A stretch of 64,000 nt of DNA from Symsagittifera roscoffensis (GCF_963678635.1 NC_087062.1:83786012-83850011), one strand, 5' to 3'. Positions 1-10,593 are shown, numbered from the stretch's first letter. The notes: generated from the letters alone by a model not told the origin. Translations and numbers: made by a program.

Positions 1-160
1 TGATTAAAATCGTTTAAGCAAAAAAGGAGCGAAAAACAAGATTAAAAATCAGAGTTGGAAAATTCAGAACTAATTTCATTTGTTGAAATTGTTTCAATCG
101 GAAATAGCCATGCTGTGATACGTAAAAATTGTTGTCGTTTTTTCTGTGTGGTGTAATGAA

Positions 161-760
161 AGGATCTGGACAAAAAAGTAAAACTTAGTCATATTCGACA
201 GTGATAGAAAAACAGGCAAACTGGACAACAGTTTTTGAAACAAGAAAACAAAAAATCAAAAAAAAATATAATTTCGATTTTTCGTTTCAGTTTTCTGCAG
301 AATTTTTTTGAATTATTAATTCTTAAAATTGTGTTAATATAACTGCAAAAACGAAATAAACTCGAGTAAAACTATGATGAAGCATAAATATGCTATTGTA
401 AACGGCCTTACCTAAGCATAAATAAGCATGCTCGCTAGCTGGACTCGCTCGAAATCAAGCTAAAAATCAGAAAGTTAAACCAGTTTTTTCTCGCACTGGA
501 AATCTTGTAACTTGATTAGATTCAAGACTGAAAGGGCTTTATTATTATATATCACTAGACCCATTGCGATAATGTTTTTGTGGTACCACATTTTGGGTAG
601 AAAGCAAAAAGAAAGAACTACAAAACACGCCGATTACAAAGTTTCTCTACATTTTTCGAATGATCAGAACAATAGACGGCAGCCCGACAACTCAAGTTTC
701 CCAGAAAAACATCACATTTCAAACATCGGAACCTGGAAGTAAGAAGAAACGTGTATGGGC
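161..760 (+). repeat. Dispersed repeat family R1, copy 1
   Basis: Shares ordered blocks with 16441-16960, 34550-34810, 41940-42180 and, inverted, 59470-59770. Blocks include a 'catattcgac' segment with 'aacagtttttg' (188-237), a stretch rich in 'gcataaat' (about 380-430), an 'aagggctttat..atatatcact' segment (532-557), a 'ggtaccacattttg' segment and an 'aacacgccgattacaaagtttctc' type segment. The copies are diverged and no protein is conserved among them. The 76- and 69-residue open frames inside are most likely chance. The element class is not recognised. Confidence 0.6.
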
Positions 761-879
761 TGTGTAAGAAAAGTATTCTGAAGTATGAAGATCTAGTTAC
801 CGATTACAACACTTGCTCTCGCGAAAGAAAACAAAAATTGGAACACCTGAGTCTCAGCGATCGGTCAAGAAGTAAAACA

Positions 880-1545
880 CAGGCGAAGTTGCACTTCGTA
901 TACACAAGCAAACATATGACCGATAACATTACTGGGAAAAACTTAAAGAGTAAAACTTAGAGTCTACAAAATTTCGTATGTGACGCACACCAATTATGAG
1001 TCTACATAATTGCTAAGTGACACACGCCAATTATGACGCATTAGCGGGACCAGTCAATATGAAAAAAAAATTACTTACTAGCATGCCTAAATTTATAGAG
1101 CGGACGCACTTTAACTAATATACGAAAAAGTTCATTAAAAATATCCTACCCTGCTACATAATTGCTAAGTGACACACGCCAATTATGACGCATTAGCGGG
1201 AACAGTCAATATGAAAAAAAAAATTACTTAATAGCATGCCTAAATTTATAGAGCGGACGCATTTTAACTAATATACGAAAAAGTTCATTAAAAACATCCT
1301 ATCCTGCCCAGGTTTGAACCCTCTCATTTCGCGGGTCTCCTTCCCTACCTCCGCGCTACAGATCCATGATACCTTGAAGCTAAAGTGCTATTTGTTATAT
1401 AATAGTCTATGTTAATATCCTTAGCATTGGCTGTACTTGATAAGTGGTTATTGTTCAAAATGAACACTTTCGAACTGAACACTAAAATTTGCGACTAAGG
1501 TTGGAAAAAAAAGAGTTCATACTATCACACAAACTTTGCTTGGGT
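880..1545 (-). repeat. tRNA-headed SINE-like element, copy 1
   Basis: Read on the minus strand, 1367 to 1303 looks like a tRNA-derived Pol III promoter. There is an A-box-like TAGCGCGGAGGTAGG (about 1344-1358) and a B-box-like GGGTTCAAACCTG (about 1309-1321), spaced as in tRNAs. A non-tRNA body follows, ending in the hairpin CGAAGT-TGC-ACTTCG near 884-898. The flank at 1377-1545 ('gaagctaaagtgctattt', 'tagcattggctgtactt', 'gttcatactatcacacaa') recurs at 61815-61975 and partly at 4270-4330. A second copy of head and body lies at 3319-3665. No tRNA cloverleaf is intact, so this is a SINE and not a tRNA gene. Confidence 0.55.
1002..1306. repeat. 152-bp tandem duplication inside SINE copy 1
   Basis: The body segment starting 'ctacataattgctaagtg' at 1002 is repeated head to tail at 1154 and ends at 1306. 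The two units (1002-1153 and 1154-1306) differ at only about seven positions, including one base of A-run length. The other copy, near 3420-3560, has a single unit, so the duplication belongs to this locus. Confidence 0.85.
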
Positions 1546-3314
1546 AAAAGTAAATCATTTGAAGAAACTAACGCAATTTTTCTCGCTATTTTTACTTTGC
1601 CACATATTGAATAGCATTTTTTCGAATAACAATGTCACATTTGGAAAAAAATGTCATATTTTTTTCAAGCATTCCTCTGAAAGCTTTCATTTGTCCTTCC
1701 TAATCCATACACGGAAAAGAATGCTTTCCGCAGTAAGACAAACTATTGAATAAAACAACTGTTTTTTCTCGGCTTTTTTTGACAGCTTCGTATTCGTTTC
1801 AGTAGGCGATTTCAAGGAAATATGATGACAAAAAAAACTCCGATGCTGATTCCTTAATTAAAAAACATAAACAAATGACTGGATCAACGATCGTTGAAAA
1901 AAAGCTTTCGGATACCAGGAAAACGAATCCAAAAATCATGTAGATTTCTGCTGTATGTTTCGTAAAAAGTCCGGATTTTCAATGAATAAAGCTTTCAACA
2001 CACAGGCTAAGAGAAAAATCGCACCACTCACGATGCAACACAAACTTGGCATGGTAAACTAGCCGACAGAATATGAGACGGGGGCCCTAAAGTTCGAAAA
2101 ATTGATCTACAAACATTTTCATGCGTTTCCCTCTATTTGCATTGAACAAAAACGCCAAGCCTATTGAACGTGCAGTTAGCATCTCAAGGAAACTTACTTA
2201 CTCTTAACAAAACTGACGATACTTGAACAGACACCCGTTGAGCTGAAACACAAGGTTTCCATGTTCCACACCAATGCAAGAGAAACTTTTTCGCTCATCA
2301 ATAGACGCAATTTAAATAAGGCCACTAAACCCATAACACAAGCCGGAAGCTTTTATGCTGAAAAGAAATATGAAGTTTTCATCAATTGGAATTCGTAAAT
2401 TGACCATTAATATAAAAAGCAAACCTTCAATAGAACGGGTATTTAAAAAGCGTACATGCTCGAAAAATGCCTGTTGGTTGACGAGAGTAGAGATAGAGTT
2501 ATGATGGCTAATTTCACCAAAGTCAAACTGCACGCAAAGTTATTTACGGGATAAATGCTAGTACCCGATTGCAAAACCCTTGCTAATGATGAAGGTTAAA
2601 ATCTGAGATTTTGAAGTTACAGCCATTAAAAAACACAAAATTTTTTCCAGAGGCAAAGCTAAACTCAAAAGAGAAAACTGCAAAAAAATAACTCTAAAAA
2701 GAAAAAACAAGGCAAAATAAGGGAAAAAAAGCATAAATGAACCTAGCAAAACAAAACTTTCTAGGTCGCTTAAAAAACTAACCAACGATCGCTTTAAAAA
2801 TTACTATTACGAGGTGCAAATAAAGCAGCTAGAGTAGCTAGAAAATTGCCAATGCTAAGCATCAAAAACGCCACCAAATAAAAATGAAACCATTTTAGTA
2901 TGCCGTAATTCAACCTCCGACCTATAGATAAGAGTCTCACTTCCCCTTATCTGCACCAGAGTCGCTTGCTAGTAAACTAGCCCAAGCCACCAATAAAGCA
3001 GCTACAGATGCTTTTGAAATTCCAATGCTTGACAATATAAAGTGCCACCAAATGAGCACCGTTATTTGCGGTCAGGTTGGAGAAAAGTCATTTCGTAGTA
3101 TTACACTACGCTCCACTTGTTTAAATAGATTGGGCATTTAATTTGCACACAAGCTCAACATATTTCTGTTGGTTGAACAAAAAAAGAGATGAGGAAAGAG
3201 TTGAATGAATGATTCAGTGATTTCGATAAAGAAGTTTCCTACGTGAAAACAAAGACGCATTTGAAAAAACAAACAAATTGCAGTAGAAATACATAAAAAT
3301 TTCAATATTTTTCC
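1546..3314. other. Repeat-derived, no gene recognised
   Basis: No protein gene can be supported. 2813-2890 and 2990-3070 are related segments ('aataaagcagcta', 'ccaatgct', 'gccaccaaat'). On the minus strand 2970-2895 resembles a tRNA head with a GGTTGAATT B-box-like word. A 'ctagtacccgattgcaa' block at 2559-2575 recurs at 34393-34409. Best read as decayed SINE-type sequence. Confidence 0.4.
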
Positions 3315-3318
3315 ACAA

Positions 3319-3665
3319 AGGCGAAGTTGCACTTCGCATAAACAAGCAAAAATATGACCGATAACGCTGCTGGGAAAAACTGAGTGAGTTGAACTTTGAG
3401 TCTACAAAATTTCATAAGGGACGCAAGCCAATTACGACGCATTAGCAGTACCAGTGAATTTGAAAACGAACGAAAATTACCAATTGCACATGTCTCAATT
3501 TATAGAGCGGACGCATTTTAGCTAGTATACGAAAAGTTTATTTAAAACATCCGACCCTGCCCAGGTTCGACCCTGTTATTTTGTTGCGCGTCTCTTCCCT
3601 ACTTCTACGCTATAAATCCATGATACCTTGAAGCTAAAGAGCTATTTGTACTACAAAACTGCTCG
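3319..3665 (-). repeat. tRNA-headed SINE-like element, copy 2
   Basis: Same organisation as the element at 880-1545. The tail hairpin (GCGAAGTTGCACTTCGC) is at 3320-3336. The body shares 'tttatagagcggacgcatttta' type sequence. The minus-strand head has a B box, GGGTCGAACCTGG, at about 3562-3574, and an A-box-like segment at 3596-3612. It carries one body unit rather than two. Confidence 0.55.
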
Positions 3666-3689
3666 TATCAGTGCGTCAATATTATCAAA

Positions 3690-4235
3690 TAAGTACAAAC
3701 TAAAACAAGACTGCTCCTATCAAGTCGAAGCCCTGAATGTTCTGACTGCCTTTTAAGGTATATGGAGCAGTAATAACATGAAAAAATTCCATTGAAATGA
3801 AACTTTTTTTAAAAAAAAAATTGAGATTTTTGTAAAAATCATTCCCCACACGCCATATAAAGTACAAAGTAAAAAATTTCGCTCCTAGTAACAAATAATT
3901 ACCGCAAAAAAGCTTCCTTCAACCAATTTGGAACGATTTCTAAGACGGATTGAATCACCGCTTAAGCGTTAATAGCGCGAAATATATAGCGTATTCATTT
4001 TCCCAAATTGACCAAAATGGCAATTTTTAAACCCCCCATAACTTTACAAAAAATGATCAAAGGTGAAATATGATTTCAAATTCAAGCTAAGGACAACAAT
4101 ACCTTTTGAATATAACGAAAGAAATTTTGTCAAAAAAGGTCAGTTAAAAAGTCGAAACTTGTCAAAAGAAAGAAAACCACCCCGAGCAGAAATTTTCCGT
4201 TACTTTGGTTATTGATCAAAAAGAACTTTCAAAAT
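3690..4235 (+). repeat. Dispersed repeat family R2, copy 1 (~520 bp)
   Basis: Co-linear with 11040-11550. Shared landmarks in order: 'aagactgctc', 'tatggagcagtaataacatga', 'cgccatataaa', 'gctcctagtaacaaat', 'cttcaaccaatttggaacga', 'cataactttac', 'ggtgaaata', 'gagtcgaaac' and 'ttccgttactttcgtta' (or near variants). Divergence with small indels marks an old interspersed repeat. Neither copy shows target duplications or a conserved protein. Confidence 0.8.
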
Positions 4236-5569
4236 GAATACATTTTATCGCAAAAAAAATTGCATCGCAACAATACTTGCGACTTAGGTTGGAAAAAAAG
4301 ATAGTTCATAGTAATCCACAAGCTATGCTTGTGTAAACAAAGCAAGCCAGAAAAAAATCAATGAAAATTGAAGTAAAATTTCATCAAAAAAATCTGCTCA
4401 TTAAAAATCCTTACTCTTTTTATTTTGTTCAGCATATGTACATCATTCGAAGCCGTATCAAAAAATGAGCGAGCCACAAAATCAATCAAAAATGGGCCAA
4501 GAAATGTTTTTGCGAAAGATCAGACAATTTGTTCGAGCTCTCTATTTCTAGCGTATATACATGAGCTCTCTATTTCTAGCGCATATAGATGAGCTAAAAA
4601 TATAAATAAGCTTTGTGAATGCGATGAGATGTTTTGAATAAAATTATAATTAGCTAAAAAATCTGATTGCGGCTCGAGCTATCAAAATTTGTTGGATTAC
4701 TTCTTCGCCATATGCGCCCTATAATAAGCTAACAATTTGAATTAAAATTATGCAACAAGTTGAACGATGTGCAAACCCAGACAAAAACTTTGCGTGGAAA
4801 ATTGCGAAACCCTTAATAATTTCAAAATTAATTAAGCCAATGTAGGTTATGCTGGATGGAATTTTTCATGCGCGAAGGAGCGAAAGTTTTGTCAACCAAT
4901 CAGAGCGAAGTATTCAAAAGTTCAAAAGAAATAGGTGATAAATTCAGTGAATTTTGGACAATTCAAAGGCAATGATTGGTTGAAAATTTTCGTGCATTCG
5001 GTCCTTTGCACATGAGAATAAACACCGGTTTTGGGATGTCGCAAAATTGAGTAAAAACCACAAGCTCAATATTGCAATTCGCTCGCGCAAAAAGCGCGAA
5101 CAAAAACGGCGCGTCAATTTCTTGAATCACGATCACTCAACTGAATTCTAGCTTAGTTTTAATAAGTAGAAAAACAGGTAATTTTAGAGTAAAATTGTTT
5201 TTAAATTCATCATTATCAATTATAATCTGATAAAAAATATTAAGCAAAACGGGAAAAAATATATAAACTGGTGCTTAAGCCATGCAAATACAATGCATAT
5301 CAAGGCCCGAAAAGAGGGCATACTTTATTTAATCAACTAATTAAATACATAATTAATTAATTTTAATGATTGACAGAAGAGCAGGTGATTTGAAATCTAC
5401 CAGACAACACCAAAGAAAAAGCTGTGATTGGACTGAAAGGACTTGCGTGACATACATAGCAACACTCTACTACATTAATAGGGTTCTCACTGCTCTAAAT
5501 ATGATATAGCTATTTGCTCTTTTAAAACTACCGGCAGCTCTGGAGTTTTTCTAAAAAAAACTTTGATTT
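4236..5569. other. Intergenic, 3' flank of atlastin
   Basis: No gene recognised. 4270-4330 repeats the 'gcgacttaggttggaaaaaaag..agttcata' block of SINE copy 1 and ends in a CACAAGC..GCTTGTG-type inverted repeat. 4545-4590 contains 'gagctctctatttctagcg' twice in tandem. A minus-strand AATAAA lies at 5324-5329, and another overlaps the atlastin stop codon at 5573-5578; either could serve as the atlastin poly(A) signal. Confidence 0.5.
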
Positions 5570-7198
5570 CTATTTATTTTTCGCGGTGTCGCCATTGGCG
5601 TTGGGTTGCTGTTGAGTTTGAAATCGGTTGAAATTTGAAATGGCTGTTTTTTCAGTCACCTTCTGCACAATATTTGAGACGAAGTTGTCCCAGGCGACTT
5701 CAGCAAAAGTGTCAATCACAGTCGCCACTTCCCCATAATCCCCCGTAAGTCTCGAATACGCCCAGGTACATAGGGAAAGAATCACCACGCCCATGATGAT
5801 GTTAAATATGTTAGCCACAGAATAGACGCCAAACATCACACAGGTTCCGGAGAGCAAATAACAAGCGATGACTAATATGAACAATGTGAGGGGGGTCTTG
5901 GCCGTGTGAAACAGGTTTTTAGCTTCGTTCTGCTTAGTGTAACTTACGTATATTTCGGTTAATTGATCATGTAACTGCAGCGCGTACTGTTCGCTGAATT
6001 CGGATCCTCCCATTTTGCGAACGGATTTGAACTTTTCTAAAGCCTTTTCGGAGAGATGTTTGTGATGGGTTTCCATGATTTCTGGCTTCATATAAGGCTT
6101 GTCGCCTCCGCAAAATAATTCCAGTTCTCGCTGGTACAATTCTCTGGCAGCGGAAACAGCGGCGAGATTGTTCGCCTCGGCAGTGGCTTGCAGCATAGTC
6201 TTTGGCTCCGGTAGCTCGTCACCTTGGTATATTTTCATGTACGATTCAAAATAAGCGACCAGATCGGACGCCGTGATAGCCTGGTCGTTGATCATTTTAC
6301 ACTGCAACTTCTCGGGACTGAAGAGATACTTGACAAGGTCTTTCAGTTGGTTCTGGAATTCCACCTCTATGTCTTTTAATTGACCCACAAATTCAGGCGA
6401 GGTCGCCACTTTCAAGCCAGGGTGTGGCATTAGAAAACAGTCAACATGCGAAAAACAACTACTTATATGACCCCTTACATTTCTCAATTCATCATGCTGC
6501 TTCTCGGAAACTTGTAAAATTTTAGACAATTTTTTAGCCCCACCTTCTGCGCCGTATGGGTACTCGTAGGGAAAACTCCAGTCTCGAACCAGGAACACTA
6601 GTCTCTGAAACGGCTTCCCTTGAGCCGATTGCAATGCAAGCCTACCGTACTCTGTGAACAGTTGTAAGTGTTGCAAGTCGTCCTCTTGAACATTCATGCT
6701 AATATTGAAAACCTGCACCGAACTGATCATAGTCGACAAAGCAAAAATGGTCGCACAATCCCTAACCGTGGACTGGTTATCAAAGGATCCCTGCGTATCC
6801 ATTAGCAGAACAACAATTTCATCGCCCGAGTTTGTCTTCACGAAGAATGGTTCGCTCCACATCAGAATTCCGTTCGTGTCTCGTTCGGACCCACTGCGCC
6901 ACGAAAAGCCAAGTAATTTATCTTCAGCCTCGCCAATCCAAGAGTCGTTCCGAGATCCCGACACTGCTTGTCTTTTTAGGTACCTTAAAAGGAAATCTAG
7001 GAGGAACGACTTGCCCTTTCGGAACGCTCCGGCGACCGAGAGTACCATGACTCGTTTGTCGCGGACATGAGGCCTCTGGACGACATCTTTCAGTGCATCT
7101 AAGTTCAATTCGAAAGTGTGATCGGGTTTAGCTTCTATGATTTGTATCGCGCGTGGCTCGTTATTATTAAGTTCATTTTCATTGTGATTTTCAGTCAT
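5570..7198 (-). CDS. atl: Atlastin, ER membrane-fusion GTPase (intronless)
   Basis: A 542-residue dynamin-superfamily GTPase of the atlastin family. These proteins sit in the ER membrane and drive homotypic fusion of ER tubules by GTP-dependent dimerisation. The P-loop GAFRKGKS (57-64) carries the family arginine finger (R60) and the catalytic lysine (K63). DTQG (134-137) is switch 2/G3. The atlastin-type G4 motif is RDW (205-207). A three-helix bundle region spans roughly 315-415 and includes the conserved TMLQATAEANNLAAV stretch. Two adjacent hydrophobic hairpin segments (about 426-446 and 451-472) match the membrane anchor. The C-terminal tail (475-542) follows, with an amphipathic stretch near 480-510. 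Length is normal for the family. The ATG at 7198 is the first in frame and has a purine at -3. No frameshift or lost motif is visible. The single-exon structure could mean a retrogene or ancestral intron loss; no poly(A) scar or target duplication is obvious. Confidence 0.97.
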   Translation of the reverse strand: MTENHNENELNNNEPRAIQIIEAKPDHTFELNLDALKDVVQRPHVRDKRVMVLSVAGAFRKGKSFLLDFLLRYLKRQAVSGSRNDSWIGEAEDKLLGFSWRSGSERDTNGILMWSEPFFVKTNSGDEIVVLLMDTQGSFDNQSTVRDCATIFALSTMISSVQVFNISMNVQEDDLQHLQLFTEYGRLALQSAQGKPFQRLVFLVRDWSFPYEYPYGAEGGAKKLSKILQVSEKQHDELRNVRGHISSCFSHVDCFLMPHPGLKVATSPEFVGQLKDIEVEFQNQLKDLVKYLFSPEKLQCKMINDQAITASDLVAYFESYMKIYQGDELPEPKTMLQATAEANNLAAVSAARELYQRELELFCGGDKPYMKPEIMETHHKHLSEKALEKFKSVRKMGGSEFSEQYALQLHDQLTEIYVSYTKQNEAKNLFHTAKTPLTLFILVIACYLLSGTCVMFGVYSVANIFNIIMGVVILSLCTWAYSRLTGDYGEVATVIDTFAEVAWDNFVSNIVQKVTEKTAISNFNRFQTQQQPNANGDTAKNK

Positions 7199-8017
7199 GG
7201 CTTTTATCTAAAATAATGATTTACTTTCCTTAATTTGAGTGACATTTAATCCTGAATTAGAAGCATGTAAAATGACGGACTGGGTTTATTATTTCAAACT
7301 CAACAAATTAGGAATGTTTCGGGAGCCGTTTGAATTGACTGTCACTTTCGAAAATTGTTTCAGTCGAGTATAAACATGAGTTGGTTGCATTGGTTTAGCA
7401 GTTGGAGCGATGGTCTATTTGGTCAACATTCGCGTGAATTTAGACTGCGGTTGTTTACTAGCAGGGCAAATTTGAGGCAATAAACATGGAGGTCGTCAGC
7501 GGGGTATTAACGGTTGCTTAACCCATAGCCTACATACTAACCAGCCGAAAGCTCGACACTTGTTGAAAAGCTTTAAACTCGTTTTAATTTCTACGAACTA
7601 CAATAGTATCTTCCATTGGTAATGACTCTCGCTAAAAAATTATTTGACAAAACTTTCTGCAACTTTTAATAGCAACTTTTTTTAAATTTCGTCATTTTTT
7701 CGTTCATATCGAAAATATTGGGCAATTCTGAATTTGAACATATGCCAAACATTTTCTAATCGGCTTCATTTTAGATATTTCAAAAAGTACGGGCTGACAA
7801 TGGTAGTGTAGGGGGGAACGTATTGCGGCAATGATTGCCATGCCTATTAGCACAGTTGCGATCAAAATGGGTTCGAAGTGATTGACAGGCGACACGCAAC
7901 TACCAACTCCGCCCCTCATATAATCAGCCCAAACCCAACTGGCTCCAAATTGAGAAAAAGGAGAGCGGGTGGATAGGGAAAGGAGAAGATTCAATACCAT
8001 CAAACAAAATTGTGAAT
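7199..8017. other. Intergenic, atlastin upstream region
   Basis: No coding sequence recognised. The atlastin promoter should lie in the part adjoining 7198, but no motif decides its position. A lone 'aaccagccgaaa' word at 7540 matches the ends of the MITE at 8018-8242. An open frame on the minus strand at 7704-8003 has no recognisable domain. Confidence 0.4.
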
Positions 8018-8242
8018 AAGCCAGCCAAAGTATAAATCAGCCGAAAAAGCGCAGTATATAAAAACCAACCGATATGTAATTTGAACGAAACTTGAATAAC
8101 TGTTACATAACTTTTACATTTTTAATATACTTTCGTAACTGGTTACATAACTATGGTTATATAATGGTTACATAACTATTATATAACTGTTACGTGTTTT
8201 CGGCTGCTTTACATGGTAGCTGGTTTATACTTCGGCTGGTTT
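8018..8242. mobile_element. Non-autonomous DNA transposon (MITE), ~225 bp
   Basis: Left end 8018-8041 and right end 8219-8242 form 24-bp terminal inverted repeats with three mismatches (consensus AARCCAGCCRAAGTATAAAYCAGC). The interior (8090-8200) is built of repeated palindromic words of the form GTTAYATAAC. There is no coding capacity. A shorter relative lies at 18283-18360. Target-site duplications are not clear, so the superfamily is left open. Confidence 0.75.
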
Positions 8243-8660
8243 GAATACCACCACTAAACAAGTGGGGTCAATTGAAGGGAAGGTAGGCAAAGCCAATGTT
8301 ACCATTTGGCAACTAGCACAACACACGCTGAGCTGTTAAATAACGCAGTCAACAATAACAGGCCAAATTTGGTTCACAAATTATGTCCTGTCACGAATTT
8401 CTATCAACGCTGACAACTCGAACAATATTTTCTGGTGGCTGACCAGAAAGTTCGGCAAGACTGGCCGTAGCAGAGGGCGAAACCCTGAACATGCCATGCC
8501 GCCTATGCTTGGCGGAGGATCTGCTTTAGTTTTAAGGCAAAAAATGAAAACTTTTTTGAAACTGAAATTTCTCCTTTTTTTCACCCACTGCCTAGCAATT
8601 TCAAATACACGATGCCAAAATTTCCTTCTTGCAGCGCATGACGTAACTTAACTGAAAACA
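8243..8660. other. No gene recognised
   Basis: Unremarkable AT-rich sequence between the MITE and the retrotransposon. The open frame on the minus strand at 8381-8584 has no recognisable domain. Confidence 0.4.
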
Positions 8661-8792
8661 ATCGCAGGTGAACTACCTTTTTCATAAAACTCGCTCGATG
8701 TCGTTCTTCGTCTTCGTAGGGCGTTTTCGAGCATTACTGCCCATTGCCCGCCATATGTATATCTCTCACAATTGCTTTCCACTGCGGCCTGT

Positions 8793-10031
8793 TCAGTGAG
8801 TATCTTTGGCCAAATCGAACCAGCTTGCCTCCCAGTTCTTGTGGGTCATTTTTTGGGGTTTCAAGAAAGGGCGGAGTTCCTTCTTCACTAACCGTCTCCA
8901 CGAGTTCTTTACTCCACCGGGGGGTCTCTTCCAGTTGTCGGCTTTCTCAAATTCCAGGCATGCGTTGGGTATCATGTTGGGTTCCATGCGTAGGGTGTAC
9001 CCTAGCCATTTGAGGCGTCTTTGTTGTACGGTGGAACTCATGGTGTCTGTCGGAGCACCAAGGTTTCTCAGGCATCTGCAGTTGAAGGAGTCGAGGCGTT
9101 GAGTATCGGATGCCTTGACTGGCCAGGATTCACATCCGTACAGGAGCACGCTTTCGACACATGCTTTGTATACTTTCGATTTGATTCTGGTCGGGACTGA
9201 TCTTTGTTTCCAGAGCTTGTCTAATTGTTTGAAGCGTCCTGTTGCTTTTCCGAGGCGGATCTGGATTTCGTGTGACACGTCACCATCGAGTTGCAGGTTG
9301 CTGCCTAGATAGGTGAAAGTATTCACCCTATCGATGGGGGCGTCATTGCAGGTCATTTGGTCTCCAGGATAAGCAGAGCAGAATTTCGTTTTGGATGTGT
9401 TTATATCAAGACCGCCTTTTGCAGCGGCGCGAGTGACTAGCTCAAGAAGTGTCTGTGCGTCTTTGATATTGTCTTCAAGTAAACAGATATCATCAGCGAA
9501 GTCTAGATCTGTAATTACCATATCGTCAAGGGCGATGCCAAGGGGTTGGTTTTCCGTTGCTTCGAGCAATGCCCAGTCGATTACAAGGTTGAACAAGAAT
9601 GGTGCAAGTATCGAACCTTGTCTGACCCCTGAGACAATGGCAAATGGGTTAGATAGTGAGTTGTAAACCCTGACTGTACTAAACGTTTCTGTGTACATGG
9701 CTCTTAGGATTTGGAGGATTTTGGATGGGAGGCCGTGACTCTCGAGGATGCACCAGATTGTCTCGCGGTTGACGCTGTCAAACGCAGCTTTAAAGTCAAT
9801 AAATACGAGAACAGTCTGTCTATTGTATTCGTGTCTTTGTTCTACTGTTTGTCTGATTGCAAATATTTGATCGCGACATCCGCGCTTCTTTTTGAAGCCA
9901 GCCTGGTTGTCTCTAGCAACTGTATCATAGGCTGGTTCGAGCCTGTTTTTAAGGATCGCCTCTAAGATCTTGAAAGCGATATTCAAGAGTGAGATGCCAT
10001 GATAGTTTGAGCATTTGGCTGTAGAACCCAT
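8793..10031 (-). pseudogene. Non-LTR retrotransposon reverse transcriptase (5'-truncated)
   Basis: A 412-residue open frame. It contains the C-terminal part of a LINE ORF2: an entry block (CSNYHGISLLN, 7-17), the QAGFKKKRGCRDQ block (43-55), motif A FIDFKAAFDS (77-86), motif B GVRQGSILAPFLFN (135-148), the catalytic FADD box (168-171), a YLGS block (221-224) and the tail LLYGCESW (286-293) and RRLKWLG (338-344). The arrangement is that of RTE/BovB-like or similar apurinic-endonuclease LINEs. The catalytic residues are intact, but the frame begins inside the RT domain with no endonuclease upstream in the same orientation. The endonuclease lies immediately beyond it in the opposite orientation. 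Remnants of the 3' coding tail appear out of frame down to about 8660. The copy is rearranged and presumably dead, but recent enough to stay open for 1.2 kb. Confidence 0.95.
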
Positions 10032-10044
10032 CTCCTCCTCATCG
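9996..10044. repeat. 49-bp direct repeat, left copy
   Basis: Sequence from 'gccatgatagtttgagcatt' to 'ctcctcctcatcg'. It overlaps the start of the reverse-transcriptase open frame. The right copy at 10545-10593 differs at four positions. The two copies bracket the inverted endonuclease block. Confidence 0.9.
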
Positions 10045-10544
10045 TGGTGCAGGGGTGTACCTGCACTGCTGCCAGCAGTGTGGGGCTAACGGAGCTCTGG
10101 CATCCCAGGGAGTGGCGAACCCTCGGATGTATTCAGCCATGTACCCATATGAAAACTCGATCAAACAATTCACTGTCAGCTACGGTTCCCGCGGTACCTG
10201 GGGCCCCCAACTCAGCCGCATTGGGAAGCAAAGCCAAGTCGGTCAATCATTCCAAATCTCAAATCAATCTAGCTACTTGGAACACACGCACACTCCTTCC
10301 ACCGGAAAGCCTCGCACTAATGGCTTCAACGCTAAAATCACTGAATATTCAAGTGGCCTGCATCCAAGAAACCCGATTCCAAGGATCCCCCTCCATCAAC
10401 ATCAACGATGTTGCAGACACTCCCTCCTATAAATTTTATTGCTCTGGATACGATGACAAGCAGGGGCTCCATGGTGTTGGTATAGCCGTTGAAACAAAAC
10501 TAGCCAACCACATTATGGAGTGGAGACCAGTTTGAGCAGTTTGA
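10045..10544 (+). pseudogene. LINE endonuclease N-terminal fragment, inverted relative to its RT
   Basis: The plus-strand frame (open from 10044 to 10535) encodes, from about residue 75, the start of an apurinic/apyrimidinic-type endonuclease domain. NLATWNTRTL (75-84) holds the catalytic asparagine (N80), VACIQETRFQG (104-114) holds the catalytic glutamate (E109), and a YKFYCSGYDDKQGLHGVGIAV type block spans 129-149. It stops after about 90 residues of the domain, so the later catalytic residues are missing. The preceding ~70 residues are probably 5' UTR or linker. It belongs to the same kind of element as the RT on the other strand. Confidence 0.9.
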
Positions 10545-10593
10545 GCCACGATAGTTTGAGCATTCCCCTGTAGAACCCATCTCCTCCTCATCG
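10545..10593. repeat. 49-bp direct repeat, right copy
   Basis: Second copy of the block at 9996-10044 in the same orientation, with four substitutions, three of them clustered in 'cattcccctg' versus 'catttggctg'. Unrelated AT-rich DNA follows. Confidence 0.9.

Noticed and set aside
6696-7070. 124-residue plus-strand open frame
   Set aside because: Lies antisense within the atlastin GTPase domain and reflects its codon composition.
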